Below, one piece after another: positions 27,893 through 38,896 of a stretch of 64,000 nucleotides of DNA. The stretch lies in the NCBI RefSeq assembly GCF_900113065.1, contig NZ_FOOA01000016.1, positions 1 to 64,000 of the forward strand, read 5' to 3'. The notes under the pieces are model-generated. The model was not told the origin of the DNA. It made no database searches and was given only the letters and a program-made list of their open reading frames with translations. A program made the position numbers and the translations under genes. Each line of letters opens with the position of its first letter. Position 1 is the first letter of the stretch. The DNA is from Aureimonas phyllosphaerae. Lineage in GTDB: Bacteria; Pseudomonadota; Alphaproteobacteria; Rhizobiales; Rhizobiaceae.

Positions 27893-28705
27893 GTGACCCT
27901 CAAGGCGCGCATCATTCCCTGCCTCGACGTCAAGGACGGTCGCGTGGTCAAGGGCGTCAACTTCGAAGGCCTCGTCGACGCGGGCGATCCGGTGGAGGCC
28001 GCGCGCGCCTACGACGCGGCGGGCGCCGACGAGCTCTGCTTCCTCGATATCACCGCCTCCTCCGATAACCGCGAGACCATCTTCGACGTCGTCGCCCGCA
28101 CCGCCGAGGCCTGCTTCATGCCGGTGACGGTCGGGGGCGGCGTGCGCGAGGTCGCCGATATCCGTAGGCTGCTGCTTGCGGGCGCCGACAAGGTGTCGAT
28201 CAACACGGCCGCCGTGAAGCGTCCGGAGTTCGTCGCCGAGGCCGCCGACAAGTTCGGCAACCAGTGCATCGTGGTCGCGATCGACGCCAAGCGCGTCTCG
28301 GCCGACGGCGAGGCGGGCCGCTGGGAGATCTTCACCCATGGCGGGCGACAGGCGACGGGCATCGATGCCGTCGAGTTCGCGCGGCGCGTCGTGGCGCTCG
28401 GCGCAGGCGAGATCCTTCTCACCTCGATGGACCGCGACGGCACCAAGGCGGGTTTCGATCTCGGCCTGACGCGCGCGGTCGCCGACGCGGTCGCCGTCCC
28501 GGTGATCGCGAGCGGCGGCGTCGGCACGCTCGACCATCTCGTGGCCGGCGTGCGCGAGGGCGGCGCGACGGCGGTGCTCGCCGCCTCGATCTTCCATTTC
28601 GGCACGCACACGATCGGCGAGGCCAAGCGCCACATGGCGGCTGCCGGTATCCCGATGCGGCTCGACGGCGCCTCGACGCCCGCCCCCCTTCCCGTCGCTT
28701 CCTGA
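27893..28705 (+). CDS. hisF: Imidazole glycerol phosphate synthase cyclase subunit HisF
   Basis: 270 residues from GTG 27893 (ribosome site GGAGA). The family opening [20 protein letters not shown] follows at once and holds the catalytic Asp. Other marks are [27 protein letters not shown] and [15 protein letters not shown] (second catalytic Asp). The C-terminus is about 12 residues longer than usual. It closes the imidazole ring using ammonia from HisH, releasing AICAR. The 52-base gap after the Uma2 gene suggests continued transcription. Confidence 0.96.
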   Translation: MTLKARIIPCLDVKDGRVVKGVNFEGLVDAGDPVEAARAYDAAGADELCFLDITASSDNRETIFDVVARTAEACFMPVTVGGGVREVADIRRLLLAGADKVSINTAAVKRPEFVAEAADKFGNQCIVVAIDAKRVSADGEAGRWEIFTHGGRQATGIDAVEFARRVVALGAGEILLTSMDRDGTKAGFDLGLTRAVADAVAVPVIASGGVGTLDHLVAGVREGGATAVLAASIFHFGTHTIGEAKRHMAAAGIPMRLDGASTPAPLPVAS

Positions 28706-28716
28706 AAGGCGCTGCG

Positions 28717-29037
28717 ATGTTCGACCTGACCCGGCTCGAAGCGATCGTCGCCGAGCGCGCCGCCTCCCCCGATCCCGACTCCTACACCGCCAAGCTCGCG
28801 CGGCGCGGCGTGGGCAAGGTCGCGCAGAAGGTCGGCGAGGAGGCGGTGGAGACCGTGATCGCGGCGCTGTCGGAGGACGACAAGGCGCTGACCGGCGAGG
28901 CGGCGGACCTTCTCTACCATCTCCTCGTGCTCCTTCACCTGCGCGGCGTTCCGCTCGCCGACGTCATGGCCGAGCTCCAGTCGCGCACCGCGCGCACGGG
29001 GCTTGCCGAAAAGGCCGCACGGACGCATGAGGGCTGA
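28717..29037 (+). CDS. hisE: Phosphoribosyl-ATP pyrophosphatase HisE
   Basis: 106 residues. All-alpha MazG-like fold, with [24 protein letters not shown] and [19 protein letters not shown] holding the metal-binding Glu/Asp residues. Second step of histidine synthesis: PR-ATP to PR-AMP plus pyrophosphate. It starts 11 bases after hisF. The partner domain HisI is not in this window. Confidence 0.96.
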   Translation: MFDLTRLEAIVAERAASPDPDSYTAKLARRGVGKVAQKVGEEAVETVIAALSEDDKALTGEAADLLYHLLVLLHLRGVPLADVMAELQSRTARTGLAEKAARTHEG

Positions 29038-29047
29038 GGCGGCGGCG

Positions 29048-30004
29048 ATGGACCAGCTGGTGCCCGCGACCCTGTCGCCCTATCACTTCTTCTCCGCGGC
29101 CGAATGGGCGACGTTCCGTGGCCGCGAGGCGCTGACGCTGACGGCCGACGAGGTGCGTCGCCTGCGCTCGCTCGGCGACACGATCGACCTCGACGAGGTG
29201 GAGCGCATCTACCTCGCCGTATCGCGCCTCCTCTACTCGCACGTCGAATCCAGCCAGGCGCTGTTTCGCCAGCGCAAGCGCTTCCTGCGCGGCTCGACCC
29301 AGGTCAAGACGCCCTTCATCATCGGCATCGCCGGCTCGGTCGCGGCCGGCAAGTCGACGACCGCCCGTATCCTGAAGGAGCTTCTGGCGCGCTGGCCGGG
29401 CACGCCGAAGGTCGACCTCGTGACCACCGACGGCTTCCTCTACCCGAACGCGGTCCTCGAGCGCGACGGGCTGATGCAGCGCAAGGGCTTCCCCGAGAGC
29501 TACGACGTATCAGCGATCCTGCGCTTCCTGTCGGCGATCAAGGCGGGCGCGCGCCACGTGACCGCGCCCGTCTACTCGCACTTCTTCTACGACGTTCTGG
29601 AGGGCGACCGGATCGAGGTGGATCAGCCCGACATCCTGATCTTCGAGGGCCTCAACGTCCTCCAGACCCGCGAGATGCCGCGCGACGGCAAGTTCGTGCC
29701 TTTCGTCTCCGACTTCTTCGACCACTCGATCTATATCGACGCCGACGAGCGGGACCTCCACCGCTGGTACATCTCGCGCTTCATGCGCCTGCGCGAGACG
29801 GCCTTCCGCGAGGAGACCTCGTTCTTCCATCGCTACTCGAAGATCTCGGAAGCCGAGGCGCTGGAGGTCGCCGAGCGGCTCTGGGCCACGATCAACGCGA
29901 AGAACCTCTACGAGAACATTCTGCCGACGCGCCCGCGTGCCGACCTCATCCTGCGCAAGGGCGGCGACCACCTCGTGGAAGAGGTGGCGCTGCGCAAGAT
30001 CTGA
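29048..30004 (+). CDS. coaA: Pantothenate kinase CoaA
   Basis: 318 residues from ATG 29048, which has a GAGG ribosome site. An ATG at 29027 overlapping hisE is the alternative. Type I bacterial enzyme: [13 protein letters not shown] at the start, P-loop [30 protein letters not shown] and [13 protein letters not shown]. It makes 4'-phosphopantothenate, the committed step of coenzyme A synthesis. Linked to hisE in the same order in many rhizobia (from memory). Confidence 0.96.
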   Translation: MDQLVPATLSPYHFFSAAEWATFRGREALTLTADEVRRLRSLGDTIDLDEVERIYLAVSRLLYSHVESSQALFRQRKRFLRGSTQVKTPFIIGIAGSVAAGKSTTARILKELLARWPGTPKVDLVTTDGFLYPNAVLERDGLMQRKGFPESYDVSAILRFLSAIKAGARHVTAPVYSHFFYDVLEGDRIEVDQPDILIFEGLNVLQTREMPRDGKFVPFVSDFFDHSIYIDADERDLHRWYISRFMRLRETAFREETSFFHRYSKISEAEALEVAERLWATINAKNLYENILPTRPRADLILRKGGDHLVEEVALRKI

Positions 30005-30149
30005 CGGGCGCTCCGGCGCGCCCCGGCCGGAGTGCAGAACCCGGGCGTCTGGCCCTTGGCATGACGCTGGGACAAACGACGTGAGTTGACATTCAAATCA
30101 ACTCAGCCCAACTCCCGGCCCGGCTTCGAACAGGGACGTGGGAACGCCG

Positions 30150-31712
30150 ATGACGATCGACCTCAACCGACGCGAATGGATGATGGGGCTTGCGGCCCTC
30201 GGCCTGGCCTCCGCAACGCGCGGCGCGCTCGCCGCCGACGGCGACCTCCTCCGGTTCGGGGCGCCCGAACCCTTCTCGTTCGACACGCTGGTGGAGCGGG
30301 CGCGGGCGCTGGCTGCAAGCCCCTACGTTCCGGAAGTGCCGCGCTCGGCCGATGTCCTCGAGCGCATCGACTTCGACCAGCACTGGCGCATCCAGTACAA
30401 GAAGAGCGAGACGCTGGAGCTGAACGACGGCAAGGCGCCGATCCGCTTCTTCCATCTCGGGCGCTACTTCAAGCTGCCGGTCGGCATCCACGTCGTCGAG
30501 AACGGCGAGGCGCGCACACTGCGCTACGACCCCAACCTCTTCACGATCCCGTCGGACTCGCCCGCCAAGGAGCTTCCGGACGACATCGGCTTTGCGGGCT
30601 TCCGCGTGCTCGAGCCTGGCTCGGACGCCGACTGGCTGGCCTTCCTCGGCGCCGCCTATTTCCGCACGTCGGGCGAGGACAACCAGTTCGGCATGTCGGC
30701 CCGCGCGCTCGCGATCGACGTCGCCATGCCGACGCCGGAGGAGTTTCCGCGCTTCACAGACTTCTTCCTCGAGCCCTCGGCCGACGGCCGGCTCGTCATC
30801 ACATGCCTTCTCAACTCCCCCCGCGTCGCCGGTGTCCTGCGCATGGACATCAAGAAGGGCGGGCCGATCGTCATGGACATCCAGTCGCGCTACTTCGCGC
30901 GCGACGACATCGAGCGCTTCGGCATCGCCGCCCTCACCTCGATGTACTGGTATTCCGAGACCGACAAGCAGCGCCGCATCGACTGGCGGCCGGAAGTCCA
31001 CGATTCCGACGGCCTCGCGATGTGGACGGGCGCGGGCGAGCGCATCTGGCGCCCGCTCAACAACCCGCCGCGCGTGATGACGTCGAGCTTCTCCGACCAA
31101 GGGCCCCGCGGCTTCGGCCTCCTCCAGCGCGACCGCGACTTCGCCAACTACGAGGACGACGGCGTCTTCTACGAGAAGCGCGCCTGCGTCTGGGTCGAGC
31201 CGAAGGGCGACTGGGGCGCCGGCATGGTGCAGCTCGTCGAGATCCCGACCGACGACGAGATCCACGACAACATCGCCGCCTACTGGCTGTCCGCCAAGCC
31301 CGTGCGCAAAGGCGACGCGATCACCCTCGACTACGTCCTGCACTGGTCGAACCGCGAGCCCTTCCCCGGCGACGTCGGCAAGGTCGTGGCGACGCGCCTC
31401 GGGCGCGGCGGCATCGCCGGCCAGCCGCGGCCGGCGGGCGTCACCAAGATCGTGGTGGACTTCGACGGCGGGCTCGTCGCCGCGCTCGACCGCGAGGCCA
31501 AGGGCGTCGAGGCGATCGCCACCGCCTCGCGCGGCACGGTCGGCAAGGTCGACTGCTACTCGGTCAAGGTCGGCACCGCCTGGCGCGTTACCTTCGACCT
31601 CACGGCCGAGGGCAGCGATCCGGTGGAGCTGCGCCTCTACATGCGCCAGGGCGACACGGTGCTGACGGAGACCTGGGCCTACCAGTTCCTGCCGGCCTCG
31701 ATGGGCGCCTGA
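30150..31712 (+). CDS. Periplasmic glucan biosynthesis protein of the OpgG/OpgD family
   Basis: 520 residues from ATG 30150 (GTG 30138 is also possible). The N-terminus has a twin-arginine-like signal (NRREWMMGLAALGLASA), as in OpgD. The OpgG beta-sandwich domain follows (FSFDTLVERARALAASPY; PIRFFHLGRYFKLPVGIHVV; MYWYSETDKQRRIDWRPEVHDSDGL; GPRGFGLLQRDRDFANYED), then the Ig-like end domain. These proteins shape beta-glucan backbones of osmoregulated periplasmic glucans. No opgH is adjacent. OpgG and OpgD are hard to separate, so no symbol is given. Confidence 0.93.
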   Translation: MTIDLNRREWMMGLAALGLASATRGALAADGDLLRFGAPEPFSFDTLVERARALAASPYVPEVPRSADVLERIDFDQHWRIQYKKSETLELNDGKAPIRFFHLGRYFKLPVGIHVVENGEARTLRYDPNLFTIPSDSPAKELPDDIGFAGFRVLEPGSDADWLAFLGAAYFRTSGEDNQFGMSARALAIDVAMPTPEEFPRFTDFFLEPSADGRLVITCLLNSPRVAGVLRMDIKKGGPIVMDIQSRYFARDDIERFGIAALTSMYWYSETDKQRRIDWRPEVHDSDGLAMWTGAGERIWRPLNNPPRVMTSSFSDQGPRGFGLLQRDRDFANYEDDGVFYEKRACVWVEPKGDWGAGMVQLVEIPTDDEIHDNIAAYWLSAKPVRKGDAITLDYVLHWSNREPFPGDVGKVVATRLGRGGIAGQPRPAGVTKIVVDFDGGLVAALDREAKGVEAIATASRGTVGKVDCYSVKVGTAWRVTFDLTAEGSDPVELRLYMRQGDTVLTETWAYQFLPASMGA

Positions 31713-31730
31713 CGCCCGCCCGAACGATGC

Positions 31731-32351
31731 TCAGGGCCGCGTCACCCGCCTGAGGGTGAGGTTGATGCGGCCCTCGCCCTTCAGAAGCGTCGAGGTGCCG
31801 GGATCGATCCGGTCGACGCCGTGAAACAGGAGACGGCTCGCTCCCCCCATGACCAGCACGTCGCCCGACCGCAGCCGCAGCGAGCGCGTCGGCCCGCCGC
31901 GGGGCGACCCGCCGAAGCGGAAGACACCGTCGTCGCCGAGCGAGACCGAGACGACGGGCGCCTCGAGGTCGTCCTCGTCCTTGTCCTGGTGCATCCCGAG
32001 CCGCGCTGCCGGATCGTAGAAGTTGACGAGACAGGCTTCGGGCGGATGGGGATAGCCGCCAAGCTCGTGCCAGAGGGCAAGAAGCAGCGGCGGGATCGCC
32101 GGCCAGGGCCGGCCGGTCTCGGGATGCAGCGGCTGGTAGCGATAGCCCGTCCGGTCGGACACCCAGCCCAGCGATCCGCAATTCGTCATCCGCACCGAAA
32201 AGGGACGGCCGGTGCCGGGCATCGCCGGGCGATAGAGGGGCGCAGCAGTGGCGACCGCCCGCACGGCGGCCAGGAGCGCGGCCTGCGCCGATCCGTCGAG
32301 CCGCCCGGGATGGTGCTCGAGGCCGGGCGGCAGGGCGCCCGGCACCGTCAC
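31731..32351 (-). CDS. alkB: DNA/RNA alkylation repair dioxygenase AlkB
   Basis: 206 residues from GTG 32351, whose GTGA overlaps the stop of the LuxR-type gene. Fe(II)/2-oxoglutarate dioxygenase. The iron site is His and Asp in GMHQDKDE and a second His in LLFHGVDR. The 2OG-binding arginine is in GRINLTLRRV, and the AlkB mark CLVNFYDPAARLG is present. It removes methyl groups from 1-methyladenine and 3-methylcytosine. The overlap means it is made together with the regulator upstream, not in an Ada operon. Confidence 0.94.
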   Translation of the reverse strand: MTVPGALPPGLEHHPGRLDGSAQAALLAAVRAVATAAPLYRPAMPGTGRPFSVRMTNCGSLGWVSDRTGYRYQPLHPETGRPWPAIPPLLLALWHELGGYPHPPEACLVNFYDPAARLGMHQDKDEDDLEAPVVSVSLGDDGVFRFGGSPRGGPTRSLRLRSGDVLVMGGASRLLFHGVDRIDPGTSTLLKGEGRINLTLRRVTRP

Positions 32352-33070
32352 GACAGGTAGCCGAGCTGGGCAGCGAGCGCCACGGCGTGGGTGCGGTTGG
32401 AGGCGTCGAGCTTGCGCGTCGCCGACGTCAGGTACTGCGAGATCGTGTGCTCGGAGAGCTTCAGGATCGTGCCGATCTCGGACGAGGTCTTGCCGAGCAT
32501 GGCCAGCTTCAGGCAGTCGCGCTCGCGCCCCGTCAGCGGGTTGTTGCGGCGGTTTTCCTCGTAGCGGCAGGCGGCGAGCACCCCGAAGGCGGCAAAGGCT
32601 AGAAGCTGCAGCCCGTCGGCGTCGGCCTCCGCGATCGCCGGCCCGCGTCCCGATACGGCCAGGACCCCGGTGAAGCCGGAAATGCCGTGCACCGGGCAGT
32701 AGGCCCCCGACAGGCACCCGTGCGCGGCGAGGAATCGGCCCTGCGGCGGCGAGCCGTCGGGATCGTCCGGGTCGAAGCCGTAGACGAACTCGGCGTCCCA
32801 GACGAAGGGCAGCGAGCCGCCGACGAGCGCGCGCACCACCGGCGAGAAGCGATGAAGGCCCTGGCGCTCGAAGCCGATGCGGAACTCGTCCTCCCAGTTC
32901 GACAGGAGGGGGCGCAGTTCGGCGCCGGCCTCGTCGGTCGAGGGGATGGTCATCATGGCGAAGCGGTCGAAGCCGCTCGCGGCCACGATCTCGCCGACCG
33001 CCGTCTTCAACGCCTGTTCGGTCCACGGCCGCTCCAGGCGGCCGACGAGGCTGGCCTCCGGGCGCCTCAT
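32348..33070 (-). CDS. LuxR-family regulator with autoinducer-binding-type domain (LuxR solo)
   Basis: 240 residues. The N-terminal domain (about 15-165) has the LuxR/TraR form. The Trp of the ligand pocket is kept (SNWEDEF), but the Asp of the DP pair is Ser ([10 protein letters not shown]) and the second pocket Tyr is Phe. The C-terminal HTH (about 175-235) reads [20 protein letters not shown] then [16 protein letters not shown]. No luxI gene lies in the window. It may respond to a non-AHL signal or none. Overlaps alkB by four bases. Confidence 0.88.
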   Translation of the reverse strand: MRRPEASLVGRLERPWTEQALKTAVGEIVAASGFDRFAMMTIPSTDEAGAELRPLLSNWEDEFRIGFERQGLHRFSPVVRALVGGSLPFVWDAEFVYGFDPDDPDGSPPQGRFLAAHGCLSGAYCPVHGISGFTGVLAVSGRGPAIAEADADGLQLLAFAAFGVLAACRYEENRRNNPLTGRERDCLKLAMLGKTSSEIGTILKLSEHTISQYLTSATRKLDASNRTHAVALAAQLGYLS

Positions 33071-33382
33071 GCGGCGCGACGGGACGAGGCGGCGATCGGG
33101 CGGACGCGGATCCGGGATCCTGTCATGGCGATCCTTTCCAAGGACGGGGCGCGTTCGGCCGGGTCAGGATGGCGATTCGCGGGGGCTCGAGCGAACCTGC
33201 GTAATCTATCCTACCGCGAAGCGCCGATGAAACGACCCTGCCTCCGGTTGTTTTTCGCGAGCCCCGCCTGCAACTGGGATGCGCCCCTCTGGCGGGCGGC
33301 GCGGCGCATTCCCATGTCGGGTGGGCGCCAAGCCCCCGGCATCCGGCCGGGGACCGCAATCGATCCGAGACTCTTTCCGTCC
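33071..33382. other. 312-bp divergent gap between the LuxR-type gene and hslU
   Basis: Must hold promoters for both divergent genes. I could not find a convincing heat-shock box before hslU or a clear sigma-70 pair. Several opposite-strand frames cross it, but none has protein-like features. Confidence 0.5.
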
Positions 33383-34693
33383 ATGACCGACTTTTCCCCT
33401 CGCGAGATAGTGTCCGAGCTGGACCGCCACATCATCGGCCAGAAGGATGCCAAGCGCGCCGTGGCCGTGGCCTTGCGCAACCGCTGGCGCCGCCAGCAGC
33501 TCGACGGGTCGCTCCGCGAGGAGGTGAGCCCGAAGAACATCCTGATGATCGGGCCGACCGGCGTCGGCAAGACCGAAATCTCGCGCCGCCTCGCCAAGCT
33601 CGCGGGCGCCCCCTTCATCAAGGTCGAGGCGACGAAGTTCACCGAGGTCGGCTATGTCGGGCGCGACGTCGAGCAGATCATCCGCGACCTCGTGGAAATC
33701 GGCATCGGCCTGACGCGCGACAAGAAGCGCGAGGAGGTCCGCGCCAAGGCCCATGCCGGCGCCGAGGACCGGGTACTTGACGCCCTCGTCGGCAAGACCG
33801 CCTCGCCGGCGACGCGCGATAGCTTCCGCAAGCGCCTGCGCGCAGGCGAGCTCGACGACAAGGAGATCGACGTCGAGGTGGCGGACACGTCCAACCCGAT
33901 GGGCGGCATGGACATCCCCGGCATGCCCGGCGGCAATATCGGCGTCCTCAACCTGTCGGAGATGTTCGGCAAGGCGATGGGCGGGCGCACCAAGACGCGC
34001 CGCACCACGGTGAAGGACAGTTACGCCCTCCTCATCAACGAGGAGTCCGACAAGCTGCTCGACAACGAGGCGCTGGTGGCCGACGCGATCCGCGCGGTCG
34101 AGAACAACGGCATCGTCTTCCTCGACGAGATCGACAAGGTCGCCAACAACGGCGAGGCGCGCGGCGGGGCCGGCGTGTCCCGTGAGGGCGTGCAGCGCGA
34201 CCTCCTGCCGCTCGTGGAAGGCACCACGGTCGCCACCAAGCACGGACAGGTGAAGACGGACCACATCCTCTTCATCGCGAGCGGCGCCTTCCACGTGTCG
34301 AAGCCCTCCGACCTCCTGCCGGAACTCCAGGGCCGCCTGCCGATCCGCGTCGAATTGAAGGCGCTCGACCGCGACGACTTCCGGCGCATCCTGACGGAGA
34401 CCGAGGCCTCGCTCCTCAAGCAGTATGTCGCGCTCCTGAAGACCGAGAACGTCGACCTCGAGATCACCGACGACGCGGTGGACGCGATCGCCGACGTCGC
34501 GGTCGCGCTGAACGGCTCGGTCGAGAACATCGGCGCCCGCCGCCTGCAGACCGTGATGGAGCGCGTCCTCGACGACATCTCCTTCGAGGCGCCCGACCGC
34601 GGCGGCCAGAGCTACCGCGTCGACGGCGACTACGTGCGCCGGGTGCTCGACGGCATCGCCGGCAACGTCGACCTGTCGCGCTTCATCCTCTGA
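33383..34693 (+). CDS. hslU: HslUV protease ATPase subunit HslU (ClpY)
   Basis: 436 residues, AAA+ unfoldase. Start: [20 protein letters not shown]. Walker A is [13 protein letters not shown], Walker B is [12 protein letters not shown], and the pore loop is GYVGRD. The inserted I-domain spans about 110-240. The sensor 2 region has [13 protein letters not shown], and the C-terminal tail RFIL docks into HslV. It feeds unfolded substrates into HslV. Separated from hslV by the his-coaA-opg block, though on the opposite strand, so the two subunits are not cotranscribed. Confidence 0.97.
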   Translation: MTDFSPREIVSELDRHIIGQKDAKRAVAVALRNRWRRQQLDGSLREEVSPKNILMIGPTGVGKTEISRRLAKLAGAPFIKVEATKFTEVGYVGRDVEQIIRDLVEIGIGLTRDKKREEVRAKAHAGAEDRVLDALVGKTASPATRDSFRKRLRAGELDDKEIDVEVADTSNPMGGMDIPGMPGGNIGVLNLSEMFGKAMGGRTKTRRTTVKDSYALLINEESDKLLDNEALVADAIRAVENNGIVFLDEIDKVANNGEARGGAGVSREGVQRDLLPLVEGTTVATKHGQVKTDHILFIASGAFHVSKPSDLLPELQGRLPIRVELKALDRDDFRRILTETEASLLKQYVALLKTENVDLEITDDAVDAIADVAVALNGSVENIGARRLQTVMERVLDDISFEAPDRGGQSYRVDGDYVRRVLDGIAGNVDLSRFIL

Positions 34694-34855
34694 CCGACAG
34701 CCCGGCGGCCTCTGCTCCTCGCGGCAGGCCGCCAGGCGTCCCGACGTCACCGGTCTCGCGTGTGGCGCCTGTCGCCTGTCCTTCAGAGGATATGGTAGAC
34801 GTCCAACTATTCCGGCGGACGAGGCCGGCAATCGGGATGGACAGGGACGCAACCG

Positions 34856-36049
34856 GTGACGCTCGACACGGCCACGCTGTTTCTCGCCTCCGTCGCCATC
34901 GACCTCGTCATGTCCATCTACTTCTGGACGCTCTGGCTCGGCCAGCGCGACCGGACCATCCACCTGTGGCTCGCCCTGTCGACGACCAGCGCGACGCTCG
35001 GCTGCTTTCTCTACATGCTGCGCCAGCTGGTGCCCGACTGGGTCGCCGTCTGGGCCGCACAGGTCTTCTTCATCCAGGTCTTCGCCTTCCTGTGGGCCGG
35101 CGTGCGGCTCGTCCACGAGCGGCCGCGCCCTCTCGGACGGGTGTTCGCCGCCTCCGCGGTGTGGACGGCGGCCTGTCTCGTGCCGCCGCTGTTTGCCGCC
35201 GAGCAGCCGCGCAACGTCGTGGCGACGCTTCTCTTCGCCGTCTACTGCCTCGCCATGGCCTTCGAGATGCTGCGGGCGCGCCCGATGCCGAACCGCTGGC
35301 TGGCGGCGGCCCTCCTGCTTCTCCTTTCGGCGGCCTCGCTCGCGCTCACCCTCTACACCGCGATCCACGCCGAAGTGGTCACGCCCCTCCTCGCAAGGCA
35401 GCCCGTCGCGGCGCTCTGGCTGCTCCTCTACATGGTGATCTATCTCGTGCTCGTGCTGGCGGTGACGACGCTCGAACTCGGCAACGAGGCCGACCGGCAC
35501 CGCACGGCCGCCTCCACGGACGGGCTCACCGGCCTTCTCAACCGCCGCGCCTTTCGCGAGCGGACCGAGCATCCCGAGTGTCTCGACCGGGGTGGCGCCG
35601 TCCTCGTGCTCGACATCGATCACTTCAAGCGCATCAACGACGAGTGGGGCCATGCGGGCGGAGACGATGCGCTCGTGCGCTTTTCCGCGGCGCTCAGCGC
35701 GGCGGTGGCCGAGTCGAAGGGGTTGGCGCGGGCTCCGATCCTCGCCCGCATGGGGGGCGAGGAGTTCGTTTGCCTCCTGCCCGGCGCCGACCGCCGGGAC
35801 GCACATCGGGTGGGCGAGGCAATCCGCGCCGGGATCGAGGCGGACCGACGGGCTGGCCACCCCGCCGTGACCGTCAGCATCGGCCTCGCCTCGGCCGCGC
35901 CGGGGGAGCGCCGGTCGGTGGAGGATCTCCTGCGCAGCGCCGACCGCGCGCTCTATCGCGCCAAGAGCAACGGCCGCAACCGCCTCGAGGAGGAAGGACC
36001 GGCTGTCGGCGACGATGGGCGGGCGCCCGCCGCCGTCACCTATGCCTGA
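34856..36049 (+). CDS. Membrane diguanylate cyclase (GGDEF)
   Basis: 397 residues from GTG 34856. The first 210 residues hold about six membrane helices with no known sensor name. The GGDEF domain (about 220-380) has ASTDGLTGLLNRRAF, LDIDHFKRINDEWGHAGGD and the active-site loop MGGEEFVCLLPG, so it should be catalytically active. The RxxD inhibitory site five residues before GGEEF is not present (that position reads ARAP). It makes c-di-GMP from GTP, the counterpart of the EAL protein at 21009-22250. Confidence 0.92.
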   Translation: MTLDTATLFLASVAIDLVMSIYFWTLWLGQRDRTIHLWLALSTTSATLGCFLYMLRQLVPDWVAVWAAQVFFIQVFAFLWAGVRLVHERPRPLGRVFAASAVWTAACLVPPLFAAEQPRNVVATLLFAVYCLAMAFEMLRARPMPNRWLAAALLLLLSAASLALTLYTAIHAEVVTPLLARQPVAALWLLLYMVIYLVLVLAVTTLELGNEADRHRTAASTDGLTGLLNRRAFRERTEHPECLDRGGAVLVLDIDHFKRINDEWGHAGGDDALVRFSAALSAAVAESKGLARAPILARMGGEEFVCLLPGADRRDAHRVGEAIRAGIEADRRAGHPAVTVSIGLASAAPGERRSVEDLLRSADRALYRAKSNGRNRLEEEGPAVGDDGRAPAAVTYA

Positions 36050-36055
36050 GAGGCG

Positions 36056-37900
36056 TCAGTCGACCTGGCGCACCGCGCCGCGCGCCGCGCTGGTGGTCAT
36101 CGAGGCGTAGGCGCGCAGCGCCGTCGTGACCTTGCGCTTGCGCACCTCGGTCGGCTTCCAGGCCCTGGCCCCGCGCTCGGCCATCTCGCCGCGGCGGCGC
36201 GCGATCTCGGCGTCGTCGACCGCGAGGTGGATCGAGCGGTTCGGGATGTCGATCTCGATCGTGTCGCCCTCGTGGACGAGCGCGATCAGCCCGCCTTCCG
36301 CCGCTTCCGGCGAGACGTGGCCGATCGACAGGCCCGAGGAGCCGCCGGAGAAGCGCCCGTCGGTGACGAGGGCGCAGGCTTTGCCCAGGCCCTTCGACTT
36401 TAGGTAGCTCGTCGGATAGAGCATTTCCTGCATGCCGGGGCCGCCACGCGGGCCCTCGTAGCGGATGAGGACGATGTCGCCCGGATGCACCTCGTTCGAG
36501 AGGATCGCCTTCACGGACGCATCCTGGCTCTCGAAGACGCGCGCCTTGCCTGTGAACTTGAGGATGCTCTCGTCGACGCCTGCCGTCTTCACGATGCAGC
36601 CGTCCTCGGCGAGGTTGCCGAAAAGGACCGCGAGGCCGCCGTCCTGGCTGAAGGCGTGTTCGCGGTCGCGGATGACGCCGCCCGCGCGGTCGGTGTCGAG
36701 TTCCTTCCAGCGTGCGTTCTGGCTGAAGGCGACCTGGGTCGGCACGCCGCCGGGCGCCGCGCTGAAGAGCTTGAGCGCCCTCGGGTCCTTGCTGGTCGCG
36801 ATGTCCCACTTGGCGATCGCCTCGCCCAACGTCACGGTATGGACGGTCGGCACGTCGAGGTTGAGAAGGCCCGCCCGGCCGAGTTCGCCGAGGATCGCCA
36901 TGATGCCGCCGGCGCGGTGGACGTCCTCCATGTGCACGTCGGCCTTGGCCGGCGCGACCTTGGACAGGCACGGCACCTTGCGCGACATGCGGTCGATGTC
37001 GGCCATGGTGAAGTCGACCTCGGCCTCGTGCGCGGCGGCGAGGATGTGGAGGACGGTGTTGGTGGAGCCGCCCATCGCGATATCGAGCGCCATGGCGTTC
37101 TCGAAGGCAGCCTTCGTGGCGATGGTGCGCGGCAGGGCCGTCTCGTCTTCGCCCTCGTAATAGCGCTTGGCGAGCGCCACGATGCGCTGCCCGGCCTCGA
37201 GGAACAGGTCCTCGCGGTCGGCGTGGGTGGCGAGCGTCGAGCCGTTGCCTGGCAGCGACAGGCCGAGCGCTTCCGTCAGGCAGTTCATCGAATTGGCGGT
37301 GAACATGCCCGAGCACGAGCCGCAGGTCGGGCAGGCCGAGCGCTCGATCACCTGGACGTCCTCGTCCGACATGCGGTCGTCGGCAGCGGCCACCATGGCG
37401 TCGACGAGATCGAGCGCGTGGATCTTGCCGTCGCTGAGCTTGACCTTGCCGGCCTCCATCGGGCCGCCCGAGACGAAGACGACGGGGATGTTGAGGCGAA
37501 GCGCCGCCATCAGCATGCCCGGCGTGATCTTGTCGCAGTTGGAGATGCAGACCATGGCGTCGGCGCAGTGCGCGTTGACCATGTATTCGACCGAGTCCGC
37601 GATGATCTCGCGCGAGGGCAGCGAATAGAGCATGCCGTCGTGGCCCATCGCGATGCCGTCGTCGACGGCGATCGTGTTGAACTCCTTGGCGACGCCGCCG
37701 GCCGCCTCGATCTCGCGCGCGACGAGCTGGCCTAGGTCCTTCAGGTGGACGTGGCCGGGCACGAACTGCGTGAAGGAGTTGACCACCGCGATGATCGGCT
37801 TGCCGAAATCCTCGTCCTTCATGCCGGTCGCGCGCCACAGGCCGCGGGCTCCGGCCATGTTGCGGCCATGCGTGGTGGTGCGGGAACGGTAATGGGGCAT
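36056..37900 (-). CDS. ilvD: Dihydroxy-acid dehydratase IlvD
   Basis: 614 residues from ATG 37900 ([14 protein letters not shown]), the usual start; a much longer frame upstream runs into the next gene. The iron-sulfur cluster Cys are in [11 protein letters not shown] and [23 protein letters not shown]-type start, [12 protein letters not shown] and [15 protein letters not shown] are typical. It dehydrates 2,3-dihydroxy-3-methylvalerate/isovalerate for isoleucine and valine synthesis. Stands alone; convergent with the diguanylate cyclase gene six bases away. Confidence 0.97.
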   Translation of the reverse strand: MPHYRSRTTTHGRNMAGARGLWRATGMKDEDFGKPIIAVVNSFTQFVPGHVHLKDLGQLVAREIEAAGGVAKEFNTIAVDDGIAMGHDGMLYSLPSREIIADSVEYMVNAHCADAMVCISNCDKITPGMLMAALRLNIPVVFVSGGPMEAGKVKLSDGKIHALDLVDAMVAAADDRMSDEDVQVIERSACPTCGSCSGMFTANSMNCLTEALGLSLPGNGSTLATHADREDLFLEAGQRIVALAKRYYEGEDETALPRTIATKAAFENAMALDIAMGGSTNTVLHILAAAHEAEVDFTMADIDRMSRKVPCLSKVAPAKADVHMEDVHRAGGIMAILGELGRAGLLNLDVPTVHTVTLGEAIAKWDIATSKDPRALKLFSAAPGGVPTQVAFSQNARWKELDTDRAGGVIRDREHAFSQDGGLAVLFGNLAEDGCIVKTAGVDESILKFTGKARVFESQDASVKAILSNEVHPGDIVLIRYEGPRGGPGMQEMLYPTSYLKSKGLGKACALVTDGRFSGGSSGLSIGHVSPEAAEGGLIALVHEGDTIEIDIPNRSIHLAVDDAEIARRRGEMAERGARAWKPTEVRKRKVTTALRAYASMTTSAARGAVRQVD

Positions 37901-38051
37901 GGGATACCTGCCGATCTCTTGAGGCGTACCCGCCATTACACCTGTTTCGGCCGGAGACCAACAGGGACGGGCGAACAAAGGCGATAATCGTTCCAGACAA
38001 GCCGAAACGACGCCCGCGTCAAAAGGATGGCGGATGGCGAGCGCCGCCGGT

Positions 38052-38846
38052 TCAGGCGGCGCGGCGCGCGCCCGGCGTACTCGTCGCGACGTCGAAGGCA
38101 CGCAGCCAGGCGCCGCCCGGTCCCGCCTCGAGGACGCTTCCCGAGGGCATGGCGACCCAGGCGTCGGGCTCCGAGCCGCAGGGCTCGGAGGCGATCATCA
38201 CGCCGCCGGCGTCGTAGCGCGAATAGAGCGAGGGCGGCTGGCCGTCGCTCGCCCATCGGAAGGCGAACAGGCGATGGCCGTCGGTGTGGACGGCGGCAAA
38301 GCGCGTCGGCTCGGCGTCCGGGGCCTTCAATGCCTCGATCGCGGCGAGCGTGCGTGAGAAGGCGCCGGCCGGGTCGTCCTCGAGACCATGAGCCAAGGCG
38401 GCGAGAAACAGCGCTTCGGAATCGCAGGTGCCGGTACGCGCGGCATAGGCGGCGTCGGGGATCATGCCCTCGACCTGCCGGCGCACCCGGGCGTAGTCGC
38501 CGATCTGCCCGTTGTGCATGAAGAGGCGCTGCCCCAGCGCGAACGGGTGGCAGTTGGCGGTGGAGACCCCGCCCGAGGTCGCCGCGCGCACATGGGCGAG
38601 AAACAGGCCGGAGCGGATCTGCCGGCAGAGCGAGGCGAGGTTGGCGTCCGACCAGGCCGGCAGGACGCCGCGGTAGAGGCCGGGCTCCCGCCGCTCGCCG
38701 TACCAGCCGAGGCCGCAGCCGTCGCCGTTGACGACGGTGCGCGCCTCGCGCGCCTTGAGCGACTGGGAGACCAGCGATCCCTCCGGCCGGATCAGGAGGT
38801 CTTCCAGGAACAGCGGCGTTCCGAGATAGGCGAGAAGGCGGCACAT
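38052..38846 (-). CDS. Class II glutamine amidotransferase
   Basis: 264 residues from ATG 38846. Cys2 after the start Met ([11 protein letters not shown]) is the N-terminal nucleophile once Met is removed. Class II marks are [40 protein letters not shown] and GTCDSEALF. It looks like the EgtC/YafJ type, but no egtB or egtD is near, so the ammonia acceptor is unknown. Reads leftwards between the racemase gene and ilvD. Confidence 0.9.
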   Translation of the reverse strand: MCRLLAYLGTPLFLEDLLIRPEGSLVSQSLKAREARTVVNGDGCGLGWYGERREPGLYRGVLPAWSDANLASLCRQIRSGLFLAHVRAATSGGVSTANCHPFALGQRLFMHNGQIGDYARVRRQVEGMIPDAAYAARTGTCDSEALFLAALAHGLEDDPAGAFSRTLAAIEALKAPDAEPTRFAAVHTDGHRLFAFRWASDGQPPSLYSRYDAGGVMIASEPCGSEPDAWVAMPSGSVLEAGPGGAWLRAFDVATSTPGARRAA

Positions 38847-38896
38847 GGGGCGGTCCTGGCAAGCGTTCGGCCGATGGAGGGTCGAAGGCTTGAGGT

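Noticed and set aside
34286-34300. CACGTG cores such as the one at about 34293, also near 970, 1529, 10338, 29556 and 53214
   Set aside because: Only the six-base core fits; the flanking GTTT/AAAC arms of parS are absent.
33206-35860. An 884-codon minus-strand frame opposite hslU and the GGDEF gene
   Set aside because: High-GC shadow: His/Glu/Asp/Arg-rich with no domain, while the plus strand encodes hslU and a diguanylate cyclase.
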